Position numbers and translations under genes: made by a program
From: CALRQJ02 sp943370285
GTDB lineage: Bacteria > Bacteroidota > Bacteroidia > Chitinophagales > Chitinophagaceae
DNA: 64,000 nt
Assembly: GCA_943370285.1 (NCBI GenBank)
Contig: CALRQJ020000010.1
Span: forward strand, 1-64,000
Direction of reading: 5' to 3'
Notes under the pieces: generated by a model
The model's database searches: none
The model's input: the letters and a program-made list of their open reading frames with translations, nothing else
What the model was told of the DNA's origin: nothing
In this document: piece after piece, positions 28,174-37,341 of the stretch
Numbering within the stretch: position 1 is the stretch's first letter
How the letters are laid out: the number at the start of each line of letters is the position of its first letter

Positions 28174-28929
28174 ATGAAACTGCTCGAAGGAAAAACAAGT
28201 ATAGTAACCGGCGCTGCCCGTGGAATTGGTGCAGCCGTAGCATTAAAATTAGCCGAACATGGCAGCAATGTGGCTTTCACTTATGTAAGTGATAGCAGTG
28301 CCGAAAAAGCTGCAGCATTAGAAGCACAACTGATTGCACTAGGCGTTAAGGCAAAAGCCTATCAAAGTAATGCCGGCAACTTTGCCCAATGCGAAGCTTT
28401 TGTAAATGATGTATTAAAAGAATTTGGCAGTATAGATGTTTGTGTAAACAATGCCGGTATCTCTAAAGATAACTTGCTGTTAAGAATGACTCCTGAACAA
28501 TTCGAAGAAGTGATTACCGTTAATTTGAACAGTGTTTTTTATATGACCAAACAAGTCATCAAACCGATGATGAAAGCAAGAAGTGGTGCCATCATTAACA
28601 TGAGTTCGGTAATTGGCGAAATGGGTAATGCAGGCCAAAGTAGTTATGCCGCAAGTAAGGCCGGAGTGATTGGATTTACAAAATCCGTAGCCAAAGAATT
28701 GGGTAGCCGCAATATTCGTTGCAATGCTATTGCACCGGGCTTTGTAGAAACCGATATGACTGCTTATTTGCAAGATGGTGATGGTGCCGATAAATATAAA
28801 GCCGGTATTCCATTGGGTAGATTTGCTACCGCCGAAGACATTGCCAATACCGTTTTGTTCTTAGCATCAGATATGGGTAATTATATTACCGGTCAAACCA
28901 TTAGCGTTTGTGGCGGGTTGAATATTTAG
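28174..28929 (+). CDS. fabG: 3-Oxoacyl-[acyl-carrier-protein] reductase FabG
   Basis: This NADPH-dependent short-chain dehydrogenase catalyses the first reduction of fatty-acid elongation. The 251-aa protein has the cofactor motif VTGAARGIGAAVA (about residues 12-24), NNAGISKDNLLLRM and the catalytic triad: Ser in NMSSVIGEMGNAGQ, then Tyr and Lys in SYAASKAGVIGF. The end is ITGQTISVCGGLNI. The NLLLRM and PGFVETDMT motifs favour FabG over other SDRs. It follows DUF3667 by three bases and ends at a hairpin terminator. Confidence 0.93.
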   Translation: MKLLEGKTSIVTGAARGIGAAVALKLAEHGSNVAFTYVSDSSAEKAAALEAQLIALGVKAKAYQSNAGNFAQCEAFVNDVLKEFGSIDVCVNNAGISKDNLLLRMTPEQFEEVITVNLNSVFYMTKQVIKPMMKARSGAIINMSSVIGEMGNAGQSSYAASKAGVIGFTKSVAKELGSRNIRCNAIAPGFVETDMTAYLQDGDGADKYKAGIPLGRFATAEDIANTVLFLASDMGNYITGQTISVCGGLNI

Positions 28930-28953
28930 TATTGTAATAACTAATTTAGATAG

Positions 28954-28977
28954 AGCAGGATTTTTCCTGCTTTTTTT
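28954..28977 (+). terminator. Rho-independent terminator after fabG
   Basis: AGCAGGA (28954-28960) pairs with TCCTGCT (28965-28971), with a four-base T loop, and is followed by seven T (28971-28977). It is 24 bases past the fabG stop. Confidence 0.9.
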
Positions 28978-29055
28978 GTAAATTGGTGTCACCTAAGTGT
29001 TAATTGATAAACATAAAGGTTGTGGTCTATAGCTTATATCTATACATTTGCTGTC

Positions 29056-29349
29056 GTGTACAAAAAACTCATCAACATTTTTCTTGTGCTGGTATTAGCC
29101 ACACAAATGCTTCCGGTAGAGCAGATGGGTAAAATATTATCTACCAATCAAATTACCGAAGAGCTGCCCCATAGCGCAGATACCGAAGTAGTAAAAAAAG
29201 CGGTTAGTATCAACGATTTTTTAGGACCTTCTGCTGATCAATTCTCATTTAAAGCCGTTCAAATAGCGTTAGCTAACCTGAATGATGTTAAGGTTTCATT
29301 ACCGCTGAACCATTCAAAAGACATTCATAATCCTCCTCCCAACGCCTGA
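29056..29349 (+). CDS. Small hypothetical protein upstream of SulP transporter
   Basis: A 97-residue product of unknown function. The likely start is the GTG at 29056 (reading Met-Tyr-Lys-Lys), directly before a hydrophobic segment IFLVLVLATQMLPVEQMG that is a membrane anchor or signal sequence. A longer reading from TTG 29020 is possible. The rest is soluble with no motif and ends in NPPPNA. It precedes the SulP gene by 44 bases on the same strand and may be a small accessory protein of the transporter, but that is inference from position only. Confidence 0.5.
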   Translation: MYKKLINIFLVLVLATQMLPVEQMGKILSTNQITEELPHSADTEVVKKAVSINDFLGPSADQFSFKAVQIALANLNDVKVSLPLNHSKDIHNPPPNA

Positions 29350-29393
29350 TGCTTTAGCTATTGTAATCAATTGTTCATCTTTCAAGGGATCTA

Positions 29394-30995
29394 ATGAAAA
29401 AATATATTCTGAATGTAGGTAAAGATATACCTGCTTCAATCGTAGTGTTTTTAGTGGCACTGCCGTTATGTTTGGGTGTGGCGCAGGCAAGTAATCCGCA
29501 AGGGCAAACAGGTGTTGTGCCACTATTGGGAGGTATCATTGCCGGCGTGGTTGGTGGTATTGTGATTGGCATGTTTAGCGGATCTCAGTTAAGTGTTAGC
29601 GGTCCTGCTGCAGGTCTTACTGCAATTGTTGGAGCAGCTTTAATCAAACTAGGTGGCAATCCTCAAGCTTACGAAATCTTTTTGTTGAGCGTTGTTATTG
29701 CCGGTGTTTTACAAATAGTCATGGGGTTTGCAAAAGCCGGAGTTATCGGCGATTATATTCCCAATTCAGTGATTAAGGGAATGTTAGCCGCAATAGGTTT
29801 GATTCTTATTTTAAAGCAATTCCCACACTTAATTGGCGAAGACACCAACCCCGAAGGTGATGAGTCGTTTATACAAAGCAATAAGCAAAATACTTTTACT
29901 GCCATAGTGAGTGCCATACAGCATTTAACACCATCTGCCACAATAATTGGCGGTATAGGTTTATCGCTGATGATGTTGTGGGAAACCAAATGGTTTAAAA
30001 CAAAAAAACTCTTTCAATTATTGCCCGGTGCATTAATTGTGGTGGTAGTAGGCACACTCATCAACGAATTTTTTATCATTGCTTATCCCGAATATGCTTT
30101 GACCGGAAAACATGTGGTAGATCTCCCTTCCTCAAAATCAGAATTATTCAATTCGTTTCAAACACCTTCTATCAAACACCTCAATAATCCTCAAGTTTGG
30201 ATGGTGGCATTTACACTGGCTTTAGTAGCAAGTTTAGAAACATTATTAGGCATTGAAGCGGTTGATAAATTAGATCCTTTGAAACGAGTTTCTCCAGGTA
30301 ATAGAGAGCTAAAAGCACAAGGCTTGGGTAATATGGTATCGGGTTTATTGGGCGGATTGCCATTAACTTCAGTTGTGGTTAGAAGTTCGGCCAATGTTAA
30401 TGCCGGTGCACAAACTAAAGTAAGCACCATTTTACATGGTGTTTTCTTACTGCTGTCTGTGGTATTTGTTCCGTTTGTACTCAATAAAATTCCTTTAGCT
30501 GCATTAGCAGCAATCCTCATATTTACAGGGTATAAATTGGCTAAACTATCTTTATTTAAAGAGTTTTATCTTAAAGGGTGGGATCAGTTTGTGCCATTTA
30601 CAGTAACCGTTCTCGCCATTTTAGCAACCGATTTGCTGATGGGTATTATCATCGGTATTATAGTGGGTTTATTCTTTATGATAAGAAGTAATTTTAGAAG
30701 TAGTGTGTTGGTGGTAAATGACAAAAACAACTATTTAATAAGGTTACGTAAAGATGTATCTTTCCTTAATAAACCCATCATTAAACGAAAGCTTGAAGAA
30801 GTGCCCGAAAATGCTTTTGTAATTATAGACGCTACCAGAGCAGATTTTATAGATAAAGATGTGATAGAAGAAGTAAATAGTTTTATTGCTCATGCCTATT
30901 TAAAAAACATCAAAGTAGAAGTTAAAAAGAGTTTACATAAACCAATGCACCTCTTATTTCATACACCACAAAATCATTCTAATGAAAGTATATGA
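29394..30995 (+). CDS. SulP family anion (bicarbonate/sulfate) transporter
   Basis: A 533-aa inner-membrane permease of the SulP/SLC26 family. About 10-12 membrane helices cover residues 12-440. The family signature lies near the start (DIPASIVVFLVALPLCLGVA), followed by SGPAAGLTAIV and, mid-protein, GLGNMVSGLLGGLPLTSVVV with RSSANVNAGAQTKVSTI. The C-terminal cytoplasmic part (about 455-520) is a short STAS-like domain (VIIDATRADFIDKDVIEEV). The next gene is a beta-carbonic anhydrase whose start overlaps its end by 14 bases, which favours bicarbonate as substrate. The substrate cannot be proved from sequence. Confidence 0.88.
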   Translation: MKKYILNVGKDIPASIVVFLVALPLCLGVAQASNPQGQTGVVPLLGGIIAGVVGGIVIGMFSGSQLSVSGPAAGLTAIVGAALIKLGGNPQAYEIFLLSVVIAGVLQIVMGFAKAGVIGDYIPNSVIKGMLAAIGLILILKQFPHLIGEDTNPEGDESFIQSNKQNTFTAIVSAIQHLTPSATIIGGIGLSLMMLWETKWFKTKKLFQLLPGALIVVVVGTLINEFFIIAYPEYALTGKHVVDLPSSKSELFNSFQTPSIKHLNNPQVWMVAFTLALVASLETLLGIEAVDKLDPLKRVSPGNRELKAQGLGNMVSGLLGGLPLTSVVVRSSANVNAGAQTKVSTILHGVFLLLSVVFVPFVLNKIPLAALAAILIFTGYKLAKLSLFKEFYLKGWDQFVPFTVTVLAILATDLLMGIIIGIIVGLFFMIRSNFRSSVLVVNDKNNYLIRLRKDVSFLNKPIIKRKLEEVPENAFVIIDATRADFIDKDVIEEVNSFIAHAYLKNIKVEVKKSLHKPMHLLFHTPQNHSNESI

Positions 30996-31614
30996 TAAAT
31001 TGCTCTTGGAAAATAAAGCCTGGGCAAAAGAAAAAGTAACCGAAGACCCCGACTTTTTTACTCGACTAGAACATTTGCAATCACCCGAATTTTTATGGAT
31101 TGGTTGTAGCGATAGTCGTGTGCCAGCCAATGAAATTACCGGTACCCAACCCGGCGAAATTTTTGTACACCGCAATATTGCCAATATGGTAGTGCATACC
31201 GATTTAAATTTATTGGCTGTATTAGAATATGCTGTACATCACCTTAAAGTAAAGCATATTATTGTATGTGGCCATTATGGTTGTGGTGGTGTAAAAGCGG
31301 CAATGACACAGCATAACCTTGGCATCATTAATAAGTGGCTACGCAATATTAAAGATGTGTATCGCATTCATAGAGATGAAATCGATGCAATGGATAATTA
31401 CGATAAACGAGTAAATAAACTCATTGAGTTTAATGTGCAAGAACAAGTAATGAACTTGGCTAAAACCTCTATTGTTCAAAAAGCATGGAAAGAACGACAA
31501 GTGCCACACTTACATGGTTGGGTGTACGATTTGCATGATGGCATCATAAAACCAGTTTTTGAAATGGAAGCAGGTACACATATAGATACCTTATACGAAT
31601 TTGATGATTTGTAA
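30982..31614 (+). CDS. can: Beta-class carbonic anhydrase
   Basis: A zinc enzyme interconverting CO2 and bicarbonate in the cytoplasm. The 210-aa protein has all beta-CA zinc and catalytic residues: Cys, Asp and Arg in GCSDSRVPANEI, and the His-x-x-Cys pair in CGHYGCGGV. It is the normal length. Its start lies within the last 14 bases of the SulP gene, so the two are co-translated. With the convergent SbtA-like transporter they form an inorganic-carbon supply cluster. A terminator hairpin follows 22 bases after the stop. Confidence 0.95.
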   Translation: MKVYDKLLLENKAWAKEKVTEDPDFFTRLEHLQSPEFLWIGCSDSRVPANEITGTQPGEIFVHRNIANMVVHTDLNLLAVLEYAVHHLKVKHIIVCGHYGCGGVKAAMTQHNLGIINKWLRNIKDVYRIHRDEIDAMDNYDKRVNKLIEFNVQEQVMNLAKTSIVQKAWKERQVPHLHGWVYDLHDGIIKPVFEMEAGTHIDTLYEFDDL

Positions 31615-31636
31615 AACTTCATTAAGAAAAGTCGCT

Positions 31637-31668
31637 AAAGCTGCTCAACCATGTTAAGCAGCTTTTTT
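31637..31668 (+). terminator. Terminator between carbonic anhydrase and SbtA-like gene
   Basis: AAAGCTGCT (31637-31645) pairs with AGCAGCTTT (31657-31665), followed by TTTATT. It is placed between convergent genes and directly next to the stop of the minus-strand gene; it is oriented best for the plus-strand operon. Confidence 0.85.
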
Positions 31669-31669
31669 A

Positions 31670-32629
31670 TTAACAGCAAGTAATTAGCCACCAATACAAT
31701 GGAAATCCTAAGGTGATGTTGAAAGGAAAGGTTACGCCTAATGCCATGGGTATGTATAAGCCCGGGTCAGCTTTAGGTGCAGCTAATCGCATAGCGGCAG
31801 GTACTGCGATGTAAGAAGCTGATGCAGCTAACACAGCCAATATGAAGCGATTGCCATCAGATATATTCCATACAGTTGTAAGAAGTATGACTGCGCAACC
31901 ATTTATTAACGGAATTATCATGCCAAACAAGCTTACAAACCAGCCATAACTCCGAAAAGCTTTAAAACGCCTTGCCGCTACCATCCCCATTTCGAGTAAA
32001 AAAACCGCTAAAAAGCCTTTAAAAATATCACTGGTAAAAGGTTTAATGCCTTCTGCCTGCTTACTGTCAGATACTAAACCAATCACCAAACTACCTACAA
32101 TCATTAAAACGCTGCCGTTGGTAAATGCATCTTTCAATATTACTTTGGTTTTAGTTTGTTGTTGGGTTTTGTCGTATCGTTTAATCAGCATAAAGCCAAC
32201 AATAATGGCCGGTGCCTCCATCATTGCCATTGCTGCTACCATGTGCCCGCCATAATGTACTTCCATCACTTCTAAAAAACTAGCCGCCGACACGAAAGTA
32301 ACCGCACTCACACTACCATAGGCCGATGCTACGGCCCCCGCATCACTCACATTTAATCTTAACCGCATCAAATGAAATACATACAGCGGAATAGCCATAC
32401 TTAATACAACCGCTATGGCTAATGTGATAATAATTTCGCTATTTAAACCGCTGTGTTGTAACTCTTGACCACCCTTAAATCCTATAGAAAAAAGCAAGTA
32501 CAACGAAATAAATTTTGCTGTAGTAGCCGGTATTTCTAAATCACTTTTAACAACTGCCGCTAAAATGCCAAGCATAAAAAATAGCAAAACGGGGTTGGTA
32601 AGGTTACTAACGAGAATATTCCAATTCAT
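31670..32629 (-). CDS. sbtA: SbtA-like sodium-dependent bicarbonate transporter
   Basis: The 319-aa integral membrane protein belongs to the SbtA/DUF897 family, whose cyanobacterial members import bicarbonate with sodium. About ten helices are visible. It starts with NLTNPVLLFFMLGILAAVVKSDLE and ISLYLLFSIGFKGGQEL. The mid-protein GAVASAYGSVSAVTFVSA and MMEAPAIIVGFML segments and the closing ASYIAVPAAMRLAAPKADPG are typical. No SbtB (PII-like regulator) gene is adjacent. It converges on the SulP and carbonic-anhydrase pair across a shared terminator. The symbol denotes family, not demonstrated transport. Confidence 0.85.
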   Translation of the reverse strand: MNWNILVSNLTNPVLLFFMLGILAAVVKSDLEIPATTAKFISLYLLFSIGFKGGQELQHSGLNSEIIITLAIAVVLSMAIPLYVFHLMRLRLNVSDAGAVASAYGSVSAVTFVSAASFLEVMEVHYGGHMVAAMAMMEAPAIIVGFMLIKRYDKTQQQTKTKVILKDAFTNGSVLMIVGSLVIGLVSDSKQAEGIKPFTSDIFKGFLAVFLLEMGMVAARRFKAFRSYGWFVSLFGMIIPLINGCAVILLTTVWNISDGNRFILAVLAASASYIAVPAAMRLAAPKADPGLYIPMALGVTFPFNITLGFPLYWWLITCC

Positions 32630-32651
32630 TATGAGTATTAAATTAATTTCA

Positions 32652-32659
32652 CAAAGTTA
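32652..32659 (-). promoter_or_regulatory. -7 promoter element of the SbtA-like gene
   Basis: Read on the minus strand this is TAACTTTG, a TAnnTTTG match, 22 bases before the ATG. A TTTG lies about 16 bases further upstream (32676-32679), slightly short of the usual -33 spacing. Confidence 0.4.
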
Positions 32660-32785
32660 TAGCAGCAATGATAAACAAACTGGTATATGCTTTGTTAGCC
32701 AATTCAAACCCTGAGGTGATATAATTTAATGCTAAATACCTGTAAATTGAGGCAACTTTGCAAAAATCCTAAGGACTTGTAGATT

Positions 32786-34486
32786 ATGGCACAAAAAAAA
32801 TTCTCGTTTTTATCATCAGTTAGGCAACTGTTTTCCATATTAAGGTTAGATCGTAAAGACATTTCGTCTATCTACATTTATGCCATGTTGGCTGGCTTGG
32901 TACAACTTTCTTTACCCTTAGGTATCCAAACCATTTTAAGCTTTGTAATGGCTGGTTCTATTTCTACTTCCATTGTGGTATTGATAGTAATGGTAGTATT
33001 GGGTACTTTTTTGTATGGTTTGATGCAGGTTAGACAAATGCAAATCATCGAAAAAGTACAACAAAAAATATTTGTACGCTATTCATTAGAATTTAGCGAT
33101 CGTTTACCCAAACTCGATATAGAAAAATTAGATAAATATTACCTGCCCGAATTGGTGAATCGTTTTTTTGAAGCGCCGGCTTTACAAAAAGGTATCGACA
33201 AACTGTTACTCGAAATTCCAACCGCAGTTATTCAAATTATTTTTGGTCTAATATTATTGGCATTCTATCATCCGGTATTTATTGGCTTTGGCGCTATTTT
33301 ATTAATAATTGTGGTATTGATTATACGATTTTCTGCAGCACAGGGATTAGCAACAAGTTTTGAAGCTAGTGATTTCAAATACAGTATCGCCTCTTGGTTA
33401 GAAGAAATGGCCCGTGTCATTAAATCTTTTAAATACAGCAAAGGAACAAAACTGCACATTCGTAAAACAGATGCATTAACGACAAGCTATTTACACAGTA
33501 GAACAAAGCATTTTAAAATCTTGATGACGCAATATTGGAGCTTAATCAGTTTTAAAATTATCATTACAGCTGCCATGCTGATTGTGGGTGCTACCTTGTT
33601 GGTAAATCAGCAAATTAATATTGGTCAGTTTATTGCAGCTGATATCGTAATCATTGCCATCATTAACTCTGTAGAAAAACTCATCACCAATTTAGATGTA
33701 ATATATTCTACCCTTACTTCGGTAGAAAAGTTGAATAAAATTACAGATAGTGAAATTGAAAGCGAAGGATCTGCGGTGCTATCAACAAAAGACGACGGTG
33801 TTACGGTTCGTTTTGACAATGTAAGTTTTGCTTATAGTGATGGAGAAGAAATTTTACATCAAGTTTCCCTCAAGCTAGAGCCAGGCCAATTGGTTTGCTT
33901 AATGGGTGAATCTGGTTCAGGAAAAAGTACACTATTAAGGTTACTTACCGGTGCATTTAAAAACTATGAAGGTAATGTGTTGGTAGATGGCGTGCCGATT
34001 GGTAATTATAACTTACAATCACTGCGTTCTCAAACCGGTATTTTATTAAGCCAGCAAGATATTTTTCAAGGTACACTAATGGAAAATATTACGATGGGCA
34101 ATAGTAGTATTACAACCGATGAAATTACTGCTCTAGCACAAAAAATCGGCTTTATCGATTTTATACAATCGCACAAAGAAGGATATGATACTGTTCTAGA
34201 TCCACTTGGTAAAAAATTGTCTAAAAAAGTAAGACAAGATATTTTACTGCTCCGTGCTTTACTTGGTCATCACCGCTTGTTATTACTAGAAGAACCATTT
34301 GACCATTTAGGTGATTATTCTCGTAAAGGAGTGCTAGACTTTTTGAAACATGATAACAGTGCAACTATAATATTAACAACTATTGACCCCGATGTTGCTG
34401 CATCATGTGATAAGGTTATACTCATTAAAGATGGAAAAATTATTAATCAAGGAACTTGGACCGAAGTAAAAAATACAGTGTTTTAA
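32786..34486 (+). CDS. ABC exporter (permease-ATPase fusion) with non-canonical nucleotide-binding domain
   Basis: The 566-aa protein has an ABC exporter membrane domain (about residues 25-310, six helices) and an ATPase domain (about 335-560). Walker A is intact (GESGSGKST) and the Q-loop Gln is present (ILLSQQDIFQG). Other motifs differ from the norm. The LSGGQ signature is LSKKV, the Walker B Asp is Glu (LLLLEEPFDHL), the D-loop is absent and the H-loop His is replaced (ILTTIDPDV). It has no N-terminal C39 peptidase. It is three bases upstream of hlyD, with tolC next, so it is the inner-membrane part of a type I secretion-like exporter. ATP binding is likely; normal hydrolysis is doubtful. 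Confidence 0.88.
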   Translation: MAQKKFSFLSSVRQLFSILRLDRKDISSIYIYAMLAGLVQLSLPLGIQTILSFVMAGSISTSIVVLIVMVVLGTFLYGLMQVRQMQIIEKVQQKIFVRYSLEFSDRLPKLDIEKLDKYYLPELVNRFFEAPALQKGIDKLLLEIPTAVIQIIFGLILLAFYHPVFIGFGAILLIIVVLIIRFSAAQGLATSFEASDFKYSIASWLEEMARVIKSFKYSKGTKLHIRKTDALTTSYLHSRTKHFKILMTQYWSLISFKIIITAAMLIVGATLLVNQQINIGQFIAADIVIIAIINSVEKLITNLDVIYSTLTSVEKLNKITDSEIESEGSAVLSTKDDGVTVRFDNVSFAYSDGEEILHQVSLKLEPGQLVCLMGESGSGKSTLLRLLTGAFKNYEGNVLVDGVPIGNYNLQSLRSQTGILLSQQDIFQGTLMENITMGNSSITTDEITALAQKIGFIDFIQSHKEGYDTVLDPLGKKLSKKVRQDILLLRALLGHHRLLLLEEPFDHLGDYSRKGVLDFLKHDNSATIILTTIDPDVAASCDKVILIKDGKIINQGTWTEVKNTVF

Positions 34487-34489
34487 AAC

Positions 34490-35851
34490 ATGGAAAATTA
34501 TTTAGCAGCTAATATAGAAGATCAAGTGAGGGATTCTAATTTAACATCCTTCAAAAATATTTACTGTGTAAACAGATCTAGTAAAGTAAAGTATTGGATG
34601 ATAGGCATATTGTTCGTCCTTTTTATACTATTGCTTTTACCATGGACGCAAAATATTAGAGCCAAAGGTTTAGTAACTACTTTACGCCAAGAAGAAAGAC
34701 CACAACAACTCAATACCGTACTTGCAGGTAAGGTGGTAAAGTGGTATGTAAAAGAAGGCGATTTTGTACAAGCCGGAGACACCATTTTACAATTGGGTGA
34801 GGTTAAGGTAGATTATTTTGATCCGAAGTTGTTGGAAAGAACACAACAACAAATTCAAGGCAAAACAGCTGCTGTTGCCGGATACGAAGGTAAAGCTGCA
34901 ACTGCCGATGTTCAGGTGTCAGCATTAACCCAAGGCTTACAATTAAAACTACAATCGTTAGACAATAAAATTGGTCAGCAGCAGTTAAAAATCACTAGCG
35001 ATAGTACCGATTTAATTGCAGTCAATAATGAACTTGCAGTTGCGAAAAGACAAATTGATGCAGCTAAATTAATGTTAGATAGCGGTGTAATAAGTTTGGT
35101 TGATTTTGAACGTAGAAAAGTGGCATTTCAAAATGCACAAGCCAAACGCATTTCTGCAGAAAATAAATTCTTACAAAACAAGCAAGAACTCATCAATTTA
35201 CGAATTGAAAAAAATGCTACGGTGCAAGAATATACCGATAAAATTTCTAAAGCCGAAGGAGAGAAATTTGCCTCTCAATCTAATGCGGCAACCGGTCAGG
35301 CTGATGTAGCCAAATTGCAAAATGCTTATTCTAACTACGATATAAGAAACAAACTCTATTATATCACCGCACCGCAAAGCGGACAAATTACCAAAGCCAA
35401 AAAAGCAGGTATTGGAGAGTTTGTGAAAGAAGGAGAAATGATGGTTGAAATTGTGCCTGATCATATTCAGTATGCCGTTGAGATGTTTGTTGAGCCCATG
35501 GATTTGCCATTGGTGAATAAAGGCCAAAAAGTTCGCTTTATTTTCGATGGTTTTCCTGCCATTGTTTTCAGTGGTTGGCCTAATACAAGTTATGGTACTT
35601 TCGGTGGAGTAGTAACTGCAGTAGAAACGAGTGTAAGTGATAATGGCAAGTTTAGAGTATTAGTAGCCGAAGATTCAGACACAACCGAAAAACGTTGGCC
35701 CAGACAATTAAGAATGGGCGGTGGTGCTCAAGGTATTGCCTTATTGAAAGATGTTCCTATCTATTATGAATTGTGGCGAAACATCAACGGATTCCCACCG
35801 GAATATTACAAGCCCAACAGTACAACAAGCAATAAAAAAGAGGACAAATAA
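34490..35851 (+). CDS. HlyD-family periplasmic adaptor (membrane fusion protein)
   Basis: A 453-aa adaptor linking the inner-membrane ABC exporter to the TolC channel. A short cytoplasmic start is followed by one membrane helix (about residues 36-56, IGILFVLFILLLLPW) and a biotinyl-lipoyl half-motif (VVKWYVKEGDFVQAGDTILQ). Long coiled-coil helices cover about 115-275, with the second lipoyl half and beta-barrel after (ITAPQSGQITKAKKAGIGE, FVKEGEMMVEIVPD). It is sandwiched between the ABC gene (three-base gap) and the TolC gene (ten-base gap). Confidence 0.9.
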   Translation: MENYLAANIEDQVRDSNLTSFKNIYCVNRSSKVKYWMIGILFVLFILLLLPWTQNIRAKGLVTTLRQEERPQQLNTVLAGKVVKWYVKEGDFVQAGDTILQLGEVKVDYFDPKLLERTQQQIQGKTAAVAGYEGKAATADVQVSALTQGLQLKLQSLDNKIGQQQLKITSDSTDLIAVNNELAVAKRQIDAAKLMLDSGVISLVDFERRKVAFQNAQAKRISAENKFLQNKQELINLRIEKNATVQEYTDKISKAEGEKFASQSNAATGQADVAKLQNAYSNYDIRNKLYYITAPQSGQITKAKKAGIGEFVKEGEMMVEIVPDHIQYAVEMFVEPMDLPLVNKGQKVRFIFDGFPAIVFSGWPNTSYGTFGGVVTAVETSVSDNGKFRVLVAEDSDTTEKRWPRQLRMGGGAQGIALLKDVPIYYELWRNINGFPPEYYKPNSTTSNKKEDK

Positions 35852-35861
35852 ATTAGTAGTG

Positions 35862-37262
35862 ATGAAGGGTTGGATTACAACAATGTTTTATGTATTGGCG
35901 CTAGTTGCTGCACAAGCTCAAGCTGATAGTGTATTGTCTGAAACCGATTTTATGAATCTGGTACGTTCCTATCATCCTATTGCTAAACAAGCCAATTTAG
36001 TGGTACAAAAAGCCGAAGCAGGCTTGTTGGCAAGCCGTGGTATGTTCGATCCGGTTGCTGCTGTTGGTAGTTCTAATAAAACGTTTGACGGAAAAAATTA
36101 TTTCTATTATACCAATCCCGAATTGAAGGTGCCCACTTGGTTTGGTGCCGATATTAAAGCCGGATTAGAAAATAACGGTGGTCAGTTTTTAAGTAGTGAA
36201 GAATCTGCCAGCCGCAGTAGTTATATTGGTTTTGAAATGCCGTTGTTGAAAGGATTGGCCATAGATAAAAGAAGGGCAGCTGTACAACAAGCAAAAATAT
36301 ATCGGCAGCAAAGTGAACAAGAAAGGCTGGCGATGTTGAATGATTTGTTTTACGACGCCATTGCCAGTTATTGGAATTGGGCAGGAGCTTCACAATTGTT
36401 GGCAGTCATCAATAGGTTCGCCAATAATGCTGCGGAACGAGTACGATTGGTAACAGTGTCTGTTGAAAACGGCGATAGGGCTGCAATAGATTCTATTGAA
36501 GCAACCGCCCAACTGTTGAGTTTTCAAATACTGCAAACGGAAGCAGCTATTAAAGTTCAAAATACGGCCATTGATTTGTCTAACTTTTTATGGACGATGA
36601 ATGAATCGTCTTATCAATTGCCTGATAATATTAAACCGGCTGTCAATTTATCAGAAGGAGCATTACAATCATCCCTTGCATTATTCGATGCTAATAATAT
36701 TAATACCGTCATCAACACACACCCTTCTTTACAAACGTATACCTACAAACTCAATGATTTAAAAGTAGAGCAGCGTTTAAAGTTTCAAAATTTGCTGCCT
36801 ACTTTTAATGTAAAATACAATTGGTTAACTAAGGGCTATGATGTGTTTAAAGGCGTTAATGCCGGTCTGTTTGAGAATAATTATAAGTTTGGATTAGATG
36901 TAAAACTGCCGCTTTTTTTACGGGAAGGTAGAGGTGATTATCGCAAAGCCAAACTTAAAATTCAGGAAACACAATTAGAACAATCGTTGAAAAGAACAGC
37001 GCTTGAAACCAAAGTAAAAACTACTTTGAATGAAGCCAGTAACTTATTGGCACAAATCAATATTACTGCAAGGGCTTACAATAGTTACAGTCGTTTATTA
37101 GCAGCAGAAGAAACTCGTTTTAGAAATGGAGAGTCTTCTTTATTCCTCATCAACACCAGAGAAAATAAAGTGTTGGAGACTTTACAAAAGCTGATTGACC
37201 TTAAAACCAAATGGTACAAAAACCAATACGCCATTCAATGGTCTGCCGGTTTGTTAAGATAA
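35862..37262 (+). CDS. TolC-family outer-membrane efflux protein
   Basis: The 466-aa outer-membrane channel subunit completes the exporter. The ATG at 35862 begins a signal peptide (MKGWITTMFYVLALVAAQAQ). Two TolC-type repeats with long helices follow: ETDFMNLVRSYHPIAKQANL at the start and FGLDVKLPLFLREGRGDYRK in the second half. The typical end is ETRFRNGESSLFLINTRENK. An in-frame start at 35751 inside hlyD is rejected because it lacks a signal peptide at its N-terminus. Confidence 0.88.
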   Translation: MKGWITTMFYVLALVAAQAQADSVLSETDFMNLVRSYHPIAKQANLVVQKAEAGLLASRGMFDPVAAVGSSNKTFDGKNYFYYTNPELKVPTWFGADIKAGLENNGGQFLSSEESASRSSYIGFEMPLLKGLAIDKRRAAVQQAKIYRQQSEQERLAMLNDLFYDAIASYWNWAGASQLLAVINRFANNAAERVRLVTVSVENGDRAAIDSIEATAQLLSFQILQTEAAIKVQNTAIDLSNFLWTMNESSYQLPDNIKPAVNLSEGALQSSLALFDANNINTVINTHPSLQTYTYKLNDLKVEQRLKFQNLLPTFNVKYNWLTKGYDVFKGVNAGLFENNYKFGLDVKLPLFLREGRGDYRKAKLKIQETQLEQSLKRTALETKVKTTLNEASNLLAQINITARAYNSYSRLLAAEETRFRNGESSLFLINTRENKVLETLQKLIDLKTKWYKNQYAIQWSAGLLR

Positions 37263-37341
37263 TGTGTTACAACACGATTTTCTGTAATTACGAAGACATA
37301 GTGAAAAAATTAGATTAATTTCATTGACTAAAACATCAACT

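Noticed and set aside
35751..35861. N-terminal extension of the TolC-family gene overlapping hlyD
   Set aside because: The signal peptide begins only at ATG 35862; the extension has no conserved sequence.
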